From contig CAWFYS010000013.1 in NCBI GenBank assembly GCA_963820075.1, positions 62,001-126,000 on the forward strand: 64,000 nt of DNA, written 5' to 3'. The notes beneath the pieces are model-generated. The model worked only from the letters and a program-made list of their open reading frames with translations. It was not told the origin of the DNA and did no database searches. Position numbers and translations under genes: made by a program. Below, one piece after another: positions 1 through 8,348 of this stretch (position 1 is the stretch's first letter; every line of letters starts with the position of its first letter). Source of the stretch: Kumtagia sp963820075 (GTDB taxonomy: Bacteria; Pseudomonadota; Alphaproteobacteria; Rhizobiales; Rhizobiaceae).

Positions 1-2
1 CT

Positions 3-464
3 GCCTTTGCCGAGGACGACCAGAAGAAAGCGGCGGCGGTGACAGAGGAAGACGGAAAGTGGTTCGACGCCGACGGCAATCCGACCTTCAAGATCCAGGA
101 TGACGGTACCGTGGACTGGTATACCTTCAGCGGCTATCGCCGCTATCACTCCGACTGTCATGTCTGCCACGGCCCGGACGGCGTGGGATCGAGCTATGCG
201 CCCGCTCTGGCCGATACGATGAAGGCAATGGACTACGGCACGTTCTTGTCGATCGTGGCCGAGGGGCGGCAGAATCTGTCCGCCGGCAAGGAAAACGTCA
301 TGCCCGCATTCGGCGACAACAAGAACGTCTATTGCTACCTGGATGATATCTACGTCTACTTGCGCGCCCGCGCGGTTGGCGCCGCCCCCCGCGGCAGGCC
401 GCCCAAGAAGGCCGACAAGCCGCAAGGAGCCAAAGACTACGAAGCATCCTGCATGGGAGGATGA
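3..464 (+). CDS. xoxG: c-type cytochrome, methanol-metabolism related (partial, 5' end outside window)
   Basis: Periplasmic cytochrome c that should take electrons from a PQQ methanol dehydrogenase. The frame is open from base 3 and 153 residues are visible. The first residues (AFAEDD) look like the end of a signal peptide, so the true start is left of the window. One haem motif, CHVCH, is seen, and two further cysteines lie near the C terminus (YCYL and SCMGG). That gives the four-cysteine pattern of the family annotated as methanol metabolism-related c-type cytochrome. The XoxJ-like gene follows 3 bp downstream with its ribosome site inside this gene's end, so they are cotranscribed. Assignment to the lanthanide (XoxF) type rather than MxaG rests on the neighbours and is inference. 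Confidence 0.82.
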   Translation, partial: AFAEDDQKKAAAVTEEDGKWFDADGNPTFKIQDDGTVDWYTFSGYRRYHSDCHVCHGPDGVGSSYAPALADTMKAMDYGTFLSIVAEGRQNLSAGKENVMPAFGDNKNVYCYLDDIYVYLRARAVGAAPRGRPPKKADKPQGAKDYEASCMGG

Positions 465-467
465 CCG

Positions 468-1331
468 TTGTCGCCGCGCAACCTTCCCAGCATCCGGCAA
501 ATGGCGTTGGTCGCCGTCGTGACGGCGATCGCTCCGGCTGCGGCGTCCGCGCAGGGAGCGGGACTGGGTGCGGCGGGAGAGCTTGTCGACCCGAATGTGC
601 TGCGCGTCTGCGCCGACCCCTCGAGCATGCCGTCCTCTGACCAGAGCGGCGAAGGCTACGAGAACAAGCTGGCCGAACTCGTCGCCCAGAAAACCGGCCG
701 CAAATCGGTCTCCTATACGTGGTTTCCGATGGTCATAGGCTTTGTTCGCAATACGCTGAGGGTTAACCTCTGCGACATTATCATGGGCTACGCGCAGGGC
801 GATGAGCTCGTTCAGAATACGAACGCCTATTATCGCTCGTCCTACGTGCTGATCTACCGCAAGGGCGCCGGGCTGGACGGCGTGAAAACGATAGAAGATC
901 CCAGGCTCGCCGGTAAGACGATTGGCGTGGTGCACAGCACGCCCCCGGCGTCCAACATGGCGGTCGCCGGATTGATGAAGACGGCCAGGATCTATCCGCT
1001 GATGATCGACACGCGCTCTACGCCGTCGATGGGCGAAGTCATGGTCAAGGATGTGGTCGATGGCGCGATCGACGCGGCGGTCGCGTGGGGTCCGATGGCT
1101 GGCTACTATGTCATGAAATCCGGCGCCGATCTGGCGATGGTCCCGTTGGTCAAGGAGAAGGTCGGCTCGCGCATGACCTATCGCATCACCATGGGCGTGC
1201 GCCCGTCCGACCAGGAATGGAAGCGGACGCTCAACCGGCTCATCAAGGACAATCAGGAGGAGATCAACAAGATCCTGCTCGACTACAACGTGCCGTTGCT
1301 CGACGAGCAAGACAATTCGATCACGCAGTAG
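468..1331 (+). CDS. xoxJ: XoxJ-like periplasmic binding protein associated with quinoprotein dehydrogenase
   Basis: A 287-aa secreted protein of the extracellular solute-binding (family 3) fold, of the quinoprotein dehydrogenase-associated MoxJ/XoxJ type. The family is thought to assist maturation or activation of the PQQ methanol dehydrogenase rather than feed a transporter, and no permease gene is adjacent. The proposed start is TTG at 468, because GGGAGG sits 7 bases upstream and it gives a basic n-region followed by a hydrophobic stretch ending ASAQG. ATG 501 is the alternative but lacks a ribosome site. Two-lobe binding-protein phrases such as LAGKTIGVVHSTPP are seen mid-protein. It sits between the cytochrome and the CXXCW gene. 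Confidence 0.85.
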   Translation: MSPRNLPSIRQMALVAVVTAIAPAAASAQGAGLGAAGELVDPNVLRVCADPSSMPSSDQSGEGYENKLAELVAQKTGRKSVSYTWFPMVIGFVRNTLRVNLCDIIMGYAQGDELVQNTNAYYRSSYVLIYRKGAGLDGVKTIEDPRLAGKTIGVVHSTPPASNMAVAGLMKTARIYPLMIDTRSTPSMGEVMVKDVVDGAIDAAVAWGPMAGYYVMKSGADLAMVPLVKEKVGSRMTYRITMGVRPSDQEWKRTLNRLIKDNQEEINKILLDYNVPLLDEQDNSITQ

Positions 1332-1360
1332 AACGATGGACGAGCCCGATCGAAACGAAG

Positions 1361-1930
1361 ATGTGGCGCAAGGCAATCAGGAAGGGAGCGGCCCGGCTTG
1401 TCGCGGCGAGCCTTTTGGCGGCGTCCGGTCCGGTGCTCGGCGGCGAGGTCGTGGAGCCAAGCGGCTACCGCATGGAAGAATACCGGGCTCCGGTTCCTGC
1501 GACGCTCAAAGGCGCGAAGGTGGTGACGACTACTCAGGCGGAGGCAATGTGGCGCGGGAGGCGGGCCGTGTTCTTCGACGTCATGCCGCAAGCGCCCAAG
1601 CCGGCCAACCTTCCCTCAGGCACGATATGGAGGGACAAGGTCCGGAAAGGCATTCCAGGCAGCATCTGGCTGGCAAATGTCGGTTACGGCGCGATTTCGG
1701 AAGAGACCGCCCGCTATTTCAGGGAAAGCCTGTCGCTCAACACGGACGGGGACAATTCGCGCGCGATCGTTTTCTACTGCATGACCGATTGCTGGATGTC
1801 ATGGAATGCGGCCAAACGGGCAATGGAATGGGGATATCAATCGGTGATCTGGTATCCTCCCGGCGCGGACGGATGGGAGAAAGCAGGCCTGCCGCTGGAG
1901 GAAAGCAGGCCATTTGGGAGGAACGAATGA
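1361..1930 (+). CDS. PQQ-dependent catabolism-associated CXXCW-motif protein (rhodanese-like)
   Basis: A 189-aa exported protein with a signal peptide (KAIRKGAARLVAASLLAASG, then a likely cleavage after VLGG). The body is rhodanese-like and carries the diagnostic motif FYCMTDCWMSW, that is CXXCW, near residue 145. The family occurs with PQQ alcohol dehydrogenase systems; its biochemical role is not established. A thiol-redox or sulfur-transfer job in the periplasm is inference from the CXXC. The chosen start is the ATG at 1361 because it gives the signal peptide; the ribosome site is weak. It lies 29 bp after xoxJ and about 180 bp before pqqA. Confidence 0.82.
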   Translation: MWRKAIRKGAARLVAASLLAASGPVLGGEVVEPSGYRMEEYRAPVPATLKGAKVVTTTQAEAMWRGRRAVFFDVMPQAPKPANLPSGTIWRDKVRKGIPGSIWLANVGYGAISEETARYFRESLSLNTDGDNSRAIVFYCMTDCWMSWNAAKRAMEWGYQSVIWYPPGADGWEKAGLPLEESRPFGRNE

Positions 1931-2007
1931 CATGTGACAGCGTTGACGTGGGCCGTTGACTTATTATGATCTTGTTTTTCAGGTTTTCAGTAGCCACCTA
2001 TTCATTA

Positions 2008-2049
2008 GTCCATTTTGAAAATGAATGGACGAGCCATTGCACACAATGG
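2008..2049. promoter_or_regulatory. Paired dyads in the pqqA upstream region
   Basis: The AT-richer 180 bp before pqqA holds two close inverted repeats. The first has GTCCATT at 2008-2014 and AATGGAC at 2024-2030, with CATTTTGAAAATG palindromic inside it. The second is CCATTG-CACA-CAATGG at 2034-2049. They are 60-100 bp upstream of the pqqA start and could be a regulator site or a 5' leader hairpin. No regulator gene is next to them, so the function is unassigned. Confidence 0.35.
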
Positions 2050-2112
2050 TGCACGCAATGGTTGCTTACGAAAACATTGGCCCATTCGGGCTGATGTGAA
2101 GTGGAGGATTGG

Positions 2113-2208
2113 ATGAAGAAGAGCTGGACGAAACCGACCATGTGCCAGGTCGCTGCAGGTTTCGAAATCTCGCGCTACCTGCCAGCGGAAGTGACTCCAA
2201 AGAAGTAA
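2113..2208 (+). CDS. pqqA: PQQ precursor peptide PqqA
   Basis: A 31-residue ribosomal peptide that supplies the Glu and Tyr from which pyrroloquinoline quinone is built. The sequence starts MKKSWTKPTMCQVAAGFE and contains E18-I-S-R-Y22, the conserved Glu-x-x-x-Tyr pair that PqqE crosslinks and that is later excised. A strong ribosome site GGAGGA lies at 2103-2108. It precedes pqqB by about 130 bp, the usual order. Length and motif agree with the family, so the call is firm despite the small size. Confidence 0.95.
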   Translation: MKKSWTKPTMCQVAAGFEISRYLPAEVTPKK

Positions 2209-2341
2209 GCCATGCTTGGCGGTGCGTGTCCTGACGGACACGCACCGTAAAGGCGGACTGAACTGTCCTGGGCGCGCCGCGCCAGCCGCGAGGCTTGGTG
2301 TCGGCGATCAGGGAAGGAGTTCCAGCGGAGCGGATATCACC

Positions 2342-3277
2342 ATGCGCCTCAAGATCGTCGGATCGGCGGCCGGTGGCGGGTTTCCGCAATGGAACTGCAA
2401 CTACCGGCTGAGCCGCGAGGCGCGAGCCGGTTTGCTGAGCGTGAACCGGCGGCTGCAATCGAGTCTCGCGGCTTGCGCCAACGGGCTGGATTGGGTTCTG
2501 TTCAACGCTTCACCCGACATTCGCCAGCAGATCGCGGAGACCCCTGAACTGCAACCGCTGGCCGATGCACCGCTTCGTTCGACGCCGATCCGCGCGATTG
2601 TGCTTACCAATGCCGATGTCGACCATGTTGCCGGCCTGCTCAGCCTCCGCGAGCGCCAGCCTTTCGCCATCTACGCGGCGGCGCAGGTTCTGCGCGTGCT
2701 GGAAGCGAATTCAATTTTCAACGTCGTCGATCCGTCGATCGTGCCGCGGCGCACGCTTTTCCCCGGCGGCGAACAGGAGATTTGCGATGCGGATGGGCGA
2801 AGCACCGGCGTGATTATCGAGAGCTTCATCGTACCCGGCAAGGTCGCGCTTTACCTGGAGGATTCTTCCAGGCCCGGCATGGATTTCAGCTCCGACCGCG
2901 GCGATACGATCGGTGTACGCATGGCTGCCGGTGACGGCGGTAGTGCGTACTACATTCCCGGCTGTGCCCGGATCGATGCCGCACTCAGCGCGCGGCTGAA
3001 CGGCGCGTCATGTCTGCTGTTCGACGGCACGCTCTACACCGACGACGAGATGAAGGTCGCTGGCGTCGGCCAGAAGACAGGTGCCCGCATGGGTCATCTT
3101 GCAATGTCGGGGGAAGGGGGCTCGGTCGCCGGTCTTGCCGGCTTGAACATCGGCCGCCGCATCTTCGTTCACATAAACAACACCAATCCGGTGCTCGACG
3201 AGCGTTCCGCAGAATATGCGGCGGTGCGGGCGGCGGGCTGGGAGATCGGCTATGACGGCATGGAGATCGAGCTATGA
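2342..3277 (+). CDS. pqqB: PQQ biosynthesis protein PqqB
   Basis: A 311-aa metallo-beta-lactamase-fold protein of PQQ biosynthesis, thought to hydroxylate or oxidise the Tyr-derived part of the intermediate. The N terminus MRLKIVGSAAGGGFPQWNC is the family signature, and the NADVDHVAGLL segment supplies the metal-site Asp/His residues. The ATG at 2342 is chosen because it begins this conserved N terminus; a longer in-frame extension to 2216 has no family counterpart. Its stop overlaps the start of pqqC by 4 bp, indicating translational coupling. Confidence 0.95.
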   Translation: MRLKIVGSAAGGGFPQWNCNYRLSREARAGLLSVNRRLQSSLAACANGLDWVLFNASPDIRQQIAETPELQPLADAPLRSTPIRAIVLTNADVDHVAGLLSLRERQPFAIYAAAQVLRVLEANSIFNVVDPSIVPRRTLFPGGEQEICDADGRSTGVIIESFIVPGKVALYLEDSSRPGMDFSSDRGDTIGVRMAAGDGGSAYYIPGCARIDAALSARLNGASCLLFDGTLYTDDEMKVAGVGQKTGARMGHLAMSGEGGSVAGLAGLNIGRRIFVHINNTNPVLDERSAEYAAVRAAGWEIGYDGMEIEL

Positions 3278-4032
3278 GCGATTTTCATGACGCGGCCCGG
3301 CATGGTCTGGCGGCGGCGCAACTGGAAGGCGTGCTGCGGCAGGTGGGAGCCGAACGCTACCATAATCGCCATCCCTACCACCACCGCATGGTAAGCGGCG
3401 CGCTGTCGAAGTCCGAAATGCAGGCCTGGGCGCTCAATCGATACTGCTATCAGGCGGTTATTCCGCGCAAGGATGCCATGATTCTGGCGCGCGCCGAGGA
3501 TCCGGCCTTCCGCGCGGCATGGCGCAAGCGCATTGAGGACCATGACGGCGAGGATGGCTGGAGCGGCGGCATCGCGCGCTGGCTGCATCTGGCGACATCG
3601 CTCGGCCTGGACGCAGAAGCGGTGACAAGCGAAAGGCTGGCATTGCCGGCGACGCGCTTTGCGGTCGGCGCCTATCTCTCCTTCTGCACGAATCGCAGCT
3701 TGCTGGAGGCGGTCGCCTCGTCGCTGACGGAGCTTTTCTCGCCGGTGATCATCGGCGAGCGGGTGCCGGCGATGCTGGCGCAATACGACTACATCACCGA
3801 GGACACGCTGGCCTATTTTCAGAAGCGGCCCGAACAGGCTTCGCGCGATTCCGACTTCGCCCTTGCCTATGTGCTTGCCCATGCCAACACGCCCGAAAGC
3901 CAGCAGGCGGCGATCGACGCGCTGGTATTCAAGTGCGACATCCTCTGGGCCATGCTGGACGCCCTCCAATACGCCTATGGCGAAGGCGGACACATTCCGC
4001 CCGGCGCTTTCCGCCCGGAACAGCGGCAATGA
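3274..4032 (+). CDS. pqqC: Pyrroloquinoline-quinone synthase PqqC
   Basis: A 252-aa cofactorless oxidase that catalyses the last step of PQQ formation, ring closure and eight-electron oxidation of AHQQ. The family run RYHNRHPYHHRMVSG is seen around residues 29-43, and the protein is the usual all-helical length. It overlaps pqqB upstream and pqqD downstream by 4 bp each, so pqqBCDE is one translationally coupled unit. Confidence 0.96.
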   Translation: MSDFHDAARHGLAAAQLEGVLRQVGAERYHNRHPYHHRMVSGALSKSEMQAWALNRYCYQAVIPRKDAMILARAEDPAFRAAWRKRIEDHDGEDGWSGGIARWLHLATSLGLDAEAVTSERLALPATRFAVGAYLSFCTNRSLLEAVASSLTELFSPVIIGERVPAMLAQYDYITEDTLAYFQKRPEQASRDSDFALAYVLAHANTPESQQAAIDALVFKCDILWAMLDALQYAYGEGGHIPPGAFRPEQRQ

Positions 4033-4325
4033 ACGCGCCGCGCGCAAGGGCGACGGTTTCCATGCGGTCGATGCCGTCTTTGCCCAGGCATGTGCGTATC
4101 CAGTTCGACCCGGTGCGGCAGGCTCATGCGGTGCTGTCGCCGGAGAAGGTCTTCTGGCCGAACGAGATCAGCCTGGACATATTGCGCCGCTGCGACGGCC
4201 GTTCGAGCGTCGCCGGCATCGCCGCGCAACTCGCGGCGGACTATGACGCGCCGCCGGACGATGTCGCCGCCGATGTCACCGCCTTCCTCCAGGAGTGGTC
4301 CGACAAGCTGCTGGTGAAGCTATGA
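4029..4325 (+). CDS. pqqD: PQQ peptide chaperone PqqD
   Basis: A 98-aa RiPP recognition element protein that binds PqqA and presents it to PqqE. The core reads PRHVRIQFDPVRQAHAVL, then a W-P-N-E segment and a winged-helix end typical of PqqD. The start ATG 4029 overlaps the pqqC stop; the N-terminal 20 residues are a poorly conserved extension. It is a separate gene here, not fused to pqqC or pqqE. Confidence 0.93.
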   Translation: MNAPRARATVSMRSMPSLPRHVRIQFDPVRQAHAVLSPEKVFWPNEISLDILRRCDGRSSVAGIAAQLAADYDAPPDDVAADVTAFLQEWSDKLLVKL

Positions 4326-5482
4326 GCGAGCCGCTGCTTCCTCCGATCGGCATGCTGGCGGAATTGACGCATCGGTGCCCGCTGCAGTGCCCCTATTGCT
4401 CCAACCCTCTCGAACTGCTGAAGGCCAACCGCGAACTGGATACCGAGACCTGGCTCGACCTTTTTGATCAGGCCGCCGACCTCGGCGTGCTGCAGGTCCA
4501 TCTGTCGGGCGGCGAGCCGACCTTGCGACGCGACCTCGAACAATTGGTGGCCGGGCTTTCGTCACGCGGCGTCTACACCAATCTGATCACCGCCGGCGTC
4601 GGCATCGCCGAAGGCCGGATCGGGGCGCTCGCCGAAGCCGGGCTCGATCATCTGCAATTGAGCTTTCAGGGCGCGCGGGCCGCCACGACCGATCTCATCG
4701 GCAACCATCACGGCAGCCACGAGAAGAAACTCGAAACGGCGCTGAGCGCGCGCGCGGCCGGCCTGCCGCTCACCATCAACGCCCCTATCCACCGCCATAA
4801 CATGGAGGAAGTGCCGCTGTTCATCGAACTCGCGCTTTCGCTCGGCGCCGAGCGGCTTGAGATCGCCAATGTGCAATATGCCGGGTGGGCGCTCGCCAAC
4901 CGCGATGCGCTGATGCCCGACCGCGCGGCGATCGACAGGCAGGCGGAGGTCGTGGAAGCGGCGCGCGAGCGGCTTGCCGGCATCATGAACATCGACTTCG
5001 TTCCGCCGGACTATTTCGCCACCTATCCCAAGCCCTGCATGGGCGGCTGGGCGCGCGACGCCTTCATGGTGTCGCCCGACGGCACCGTGCTGCCGTGCCA
5101 CGCCGCGCAGACGATACCGTCCCTGCGCTTCGAGCGTTTCGGCGACCGCTCCCTGGCGGAAATCTGGGTCGATTTGCCGGCCTTCAATGCGTTTCGCGGC
5201 ACCGACTGGATGCAGGAGCCGTGCCGTAGCTGTGAACGCCGTGAGATAGACTGGGGCGGCTGCCGGTGCCAGGCGATGGCGATTGCCGGCGACGCCGCCG
5301 CCACCGACCCGGCCTGCGTGAAATCGCCGATCCATGCGCGCATGGCAATGCTGATCGAGGAGGCACGCGCCGCGGCCGAGGCACGGACCGGCAACGCCGC
5401 CGAGAGCTTCGTCTACCGCCGCATCGGCAAGGCGCCGCCCGCTCCCATTCCGGCGAAGGAAAGCCCGGTCCTGGCTGATTGA
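4322..5482 (+). CDS. pqqE: PqqA peptide cyclase PqqE (radical SAM)
   Basis: A 386-aa radical SAM enzyme that forms the C-C crosslink between the PqqA Glu and Tyr side chains. The CxxxCxxC cluster site is seen at the N terminus (THRCPLQCPYCSN), followed by the SGGEPT SAM-binding motif. The C terminus has SPASM-type auxiliary cluster cysteines (LPCHAAQT, CRSCERREIDWGGCRC). ATG 4322 overlaps the pqqD stop by 4 bp and begins a normal PqqE N terminus. It is the last gene of the pqq run; no pqqF or pqqG protease gene follows. Confidence 0.96.
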   Translation: MSEPLLPPIGMLAELTHRCPLQCPYCSNPLELLKANRELDTETWLDLFDQAADLGVLQVHLSGGEPTLRRDLEQLVAGLSSRGVYTNLITAGVGIAEGRIGALAEAGLDHLQLSFQGARAATTDLIGNHHGSHEKKLETALSARAAGLPLTINAPIHRHNMEEVPLFIELALSLGAERLEIANVQYAGWALANRDALMPDRAAIDRQAEVVEAARERLAGIMNIDFVPPDYFATYPKPCMGGWARDAFMVSPDGTVLPCHAAQTIPSLRFERFGDRSLAEIWVDLPAFNAFRGTDWMQEPCRSCERREIDWGGCRCQAMAIAGDAAATDPACVKSPIHARMAMLIEEARAAAEARTGNAAESFVYRRIGKAPPAPIPAKESPVLAD

Positions 5483-5515
5483 TTCCAGCGGCCCAAATTT
5501 AGGCTTTGACCGTCT

Positions 5516-5718
5516 GTGCCACCCTCATCGCCCTGCCGGGCACTCTCCCCGCAAGCGGGGATGCCGGCCGCAACGAAGGCACTCTTCCTACAACTTTTGG
5601 CCCGCAGGCCTGGCCCCGAGACCTTGGCGATTGGCGAAATCTTTGACGAGAGCGTCCTTCGCCTCGCTTGCGGCCGCTTGCGGGGAGAAGATGCCGGCAG
5701 GCAGATGAGGGGCAGCGC
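5516..5718. repeat. MITE-like element with imperfect terminal inverted repeats
   Basis: The intergenic space between the convergent pqqE and folP is filled by an element whose ends are inverted copies. The left end at about 5516-5560 (CCCTCATCGCCCTGCCGG, then CTCCCCGCAAGCG) matches the right end at about 5676-5718 read on the other strand. Such mosaic elements are common between rhizobial genes. No protein is encoded. Confidence 0.6.
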
Positions 5719-5760
5719 GGACTTGGCCAGAGCACGCGCCGTCGCCCAGACCTTCAACCT

Positions 5761-6600
5761 TCATAGTCCTGACGCGGGCTGCCGTTCGACAACGGCGTCG
5801 GCGAAGGCCAGCGCGTCGCGGTTCATCGCGACATTATGGACTCGAAATATCGCCGCTCCCTTGAGCCGCAGGATGACGCTGGTGGCCGCTGTTCCAACGT
5901 CGCGCGCCAAGCGATCGTTGCCGGCCAGATGCCCGATCATGCGCTTGCGCGACGTGCCGACGAGCAGCGGAAAACCCAGCGCGCGCAATTCGCCGAAGCG
6001 GGCCATGAGTTGCAGGTTTTCCTCGCCGTCCTTGGCAAATCCGAAGCCCGGATCGAGCACGATGCGGTCGGGGGCGACCTGCGCCGTCGCTGCTATTTCC
6101 AGCGACCTTCGCAGGAAGAAAAGCTGGTCGGCAATCACGTCCGGCAGCTTCTCGCGGTCGCGGCCGGTATGCATGATGACCAGGCCGGCGCCGGCGTCGG
6201 CCGCGACGCGCGCAATGTCGGGCTCCCGCTGCAGGCCATGCACGTCGTTGACGATGTGAGCGCCTGCTTCCACCGCGAGCCGCGCCGTCTCGGCGCGGTA
6301 GGTATCGACGGAAATCAGAGCCTGGCCTTCCGCCGCCAGCGCTTCGATGACCGGGAGGACGCGCGCCTGTTCCTCACGGGGCGAAACCTGGTCGGCGCCG
6401 GGGCGTGTCGATTCCCCGCCGACATCGATGATGGCGGCGCCCTCGCCGATCATTACCCGCGCCTGCGCCAGCGCGCCGTCCAGCGTGTTGAATTCGCCGC
6501 CGTCCGAAAAACTGTCCGGGGTGACGTTCAAAATCCCCATCAGTACCGACTTGGCGCCTAGATCGAGATGCCGTCCGTGAGCGAGTTGCCAGCGTGTCAT
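5761..6600 (-). CDS. folP: Dihydropteroate synthase in the fhc operon
   Basis: A 279-aa TIM-barrel enzyme that joins a pterin pyrophosphate to an aminobenzoate. Family motifs are present: MGILNVTPDSFSDGG, GGESTRPGA, VDTYRAETA, NDVHGLQ, DPGFGFAKDGEENL and LVGTSRKRMIG. The C-terminal RVHDV motif reads RVHNV here. It starts 33 bp after fhcC on the same strand and so looks like the last gene of the fhc operon. That context suggests a role in H4MPT-type as well as, or instead of, ordinary folate synthesis. This is inference; the sequence alone does not separate the two. Confidence 0.9.
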   Translation of the reverse strand: MTRWQLAHGRHLDLGAKSVLMGILNVTPDSFSDGGEFNTLDGALAQARVMIGEGAAIIDVGGESTRPGADQVSPREEQARVLPVIEALAAEGQALISVDTYRAETARLAVEAGAHIVNDVHGLQREPDIARVAADAGAGLVIMHTGRDREKLPDVIADQLFFLRRSLEIAATAQVAPDRIVLDPGFGFAKDGEENLQLMARFGELRALGFPLLVGTSRKRMIGHLAGNDRLARDVGTAATSVILRLKGAAIFRVHNVAMNRDALAFADAVVERQPASGL

Positions 6601-6633
6601 CCAGAACGATCCTCGATTCTTCGAATTGGCCGC

Positions 6634-7443
6634 TCAGCGCGGGAAGAGAATCTCGCCCAGGCCCAGCACGGCATTGTCCCCGCCATATCTGCAAGGCGCC
6701 GTCCCGAGAAGCGGCTGCTTCAATATGCCTTCGCTGATGAGATGGCGGTCGGCGAGCGCCGAGAACACGCTGTCGGGCGCGCCGCATGCGACAAAGCTTG
6801 GCGAGAGGTTGCCGGGTGGGCGGTCGAGAAGGATCGAGCCGCGCCGCATCAGATAGCCCGGCATGGCGCCGATGTCCCCGGTCACCACCAGCGTGCCGGC
6901 GATCATCCGGCAGCCGGCGTTGTTGCCGGCACCGCCGAGGACCGCGATGAGGCCGCGCCGCATGCGGTCGGCGGCGAATGCGCCGGCACTTCCCCGCACC
7001 ACGAGCACGCCGCCGTTCATGCCGGCAAGCTCGCCCGCCAGCGGCGCGCCGAGATGGTCATCCGCGTCGCCCAGAATCTCCAGCCGTCCGCCGCGCATCC
7101 CCGATCCTGCGTGAGGACCCGCATTGCCTTCCACCGTCAGGCGTCCGCCGCGCATTCCGCGCCCCGCCTGCGCGCCCACATCACCGGCGACGCGTATCGC
7201 TCCCTCCGTCAGGCCGGCCCCGACGCGATCGAAGCGGCTGCTGCCGCCCTCGAGGAAAATGGTCTGAACATGGTTGCCGCTGATGCGGAAAACCTCGCCC
7301 AGGGCCAGCGGCATCCTCGAAGTGCCGATCTGGATTTTCTCGATGTCGCTCCTCTGCATTCCCGCCAGTGCTTGCGGCGTCAGCGGCGAAAGGTCGAGCC
7401 GTCCGGGCGGCTCCTCGATGAGCGTGAAGGTCAAGGCGGTCAC
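6634..7443 (-). CDS. fhcC: Formyltransferase/hydrolase complex subunit C
   Basis: A 269-aa subunit of the Fhc complex, which transfers formyl from formyl-H4MPT to a methanofuran-like carrier and releases formate. It is homologous to FmdC/FwdC and has the GltB-like beta-helix repeat pattern G-x-x-G-x-x-M-x-G-G several times, for example GRGMRGGRLTVEGNAG and GSGMRGGRLEILGDAD. The start overlaps the end of fhcD by 4 bp, so it is coupled to it. It acts in the cytoplasm. Confidence 0.94.
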   Translation of the reverse strand: MTALTFTLIEEPPGRLDLSPLTPQALAGMQRSDIEKIQIGTSRMPLALGEVFRISGNHVQTIFLEGGSSRFDRVGAGLTEGAIRVAGDVGAQAGRGMRGGRLTVEGNAGPHAGSGMRGGRLEILGDADDHLGAPLAGELAGMNGGVLVVRGSAGAFAADRMRRGLIAVLGGAGNNAGCRMIAGTLVVTGDIGAMPGYLMRRGSILLDRPPGNLSPSFVACGAPDSVFSALADRHLISEGILKQPLLGTAPCRYGGDNAVLGLGEILFPR

Positions 7444-8348
7444 GTCAGCAGGTCCTTGAGGTGGTAGTGGAACTTGCCAAGCTTGCCGCCATAATTGCCG
7501 GCGCTGATGCGCTTTGCGCCCTTGTCCGAGCCGAGGTCGGTAACTGCTTTTATGCCGGCCTTCATGGCCGCCGCCACAGCGTCGCTCGTTTCGCCGTCGA
7601 TGACGATTTCGAGCACGGCGTTGATGTCGGGTCCGAGTTCGCTTTTCACCACGCCGCGCAAGGTCGGGGCGAAGGCCTCGTTGGTCGAGGCGGTCATTCC
7701 CTTGTATTTTCCGCCGATCTTCGAGCCGGATCTGACGATGCCGCCGGGAAACGGCATGATCGCCCCGGAAACCGCCTCAATCGCGGCGACTGCCGCCTCC
7801 GCGGCGGCAAGCGCGTTGGCGCTGCTTTCAGCCAAGAGCAGGAGGTTGCCGCCGCCGACGGCCTCCTTGGTCATCCCGGTCGTGGCCTCGCACAGAAACT
7901 CGCCGTCCATGACCGGAACGCGCCAGAAATGCCGGTCGCCGAGCCTTTTCGAGATCTGCCAGCCGTCGCCGAAATAGCGGAGTGCGGCGCCGAGCTTGAG
8001 CTCGAACGGTCCGGCAAGGCCGGCGAAACAGGCGCTGCCGGGCGAGGTCAGCACGCATTGCCCCACCCGGTTCTGCAACTGCTTTTGAAGTTCGTCCGTG
8101 CTGACGGCGAAGATCATGACCCGGCAGCCGGGACGCCCGTCGGGCGTCTGGGCGGGCGGCAACTCGAGATCGATCGCCGCCTCGCAGCCGCAGCCGATGA
8201 CCGATGTGGCAAAGCCCGTCATCGAAATCGCCGCCTGCCGCGCCCATTTGCGGTTCGGCGCCGTAATCACGATCGCGGTGGCGCGCATGCCGAATGCTTC
8301 CGCGAAAGTGTCGTCGATCGAAACGCCGTTGACGGTCAGTTGCGGCAT
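7440..8348 (-). CDS. fhcD: Formylmethanofuran:H4MPT formyltransferase, Fhc subunit D
   Basis: A 302-aa Ftr homolog that moves the formyl group between formyl-H4MPT and the methanofuran analogue. The N terminus MPQLTVNGVSIDDTFAEAF and the block FPGGIVRSGSKIGGKYKG are typical of Ftr/FhcD. The length is as usual. It overlaps fhcA by 13 bp upstream and fhcC by 4 bp downstream. Together with fhcABC it converts formaldehyde-derived formyl-H4MPT to formate, which ties it to the methanol oxidation genes next door. Confidence 0.95.
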   Translation of the reverse strand: MPQLTVNGVSIDDTFAEAFGMRATAIVITAPNRKWARQAAISMTGFATSVIGCGCEAAIDLELPPAQTPDGRPGCRVMIFAVSTDELQKQLQNRVGQCVLTSPGSACFAGLAGPFELKLGAALRYFGDGWQISKRLGDRHFWRVPVMDGEFLCEATTGMTKEAVGGGNLLLLAESSANALAAAEAAVAAIEAVSGAIMPFPGGIVRSGSKIGGKYKGMTASTNEAFAPTLRGVVKSELGPDINAVLEIVIDGETSDAVAAAMKAGIKAVTDLGSDKGAKRISAGNYGGKLGKFHYHLKDLLT

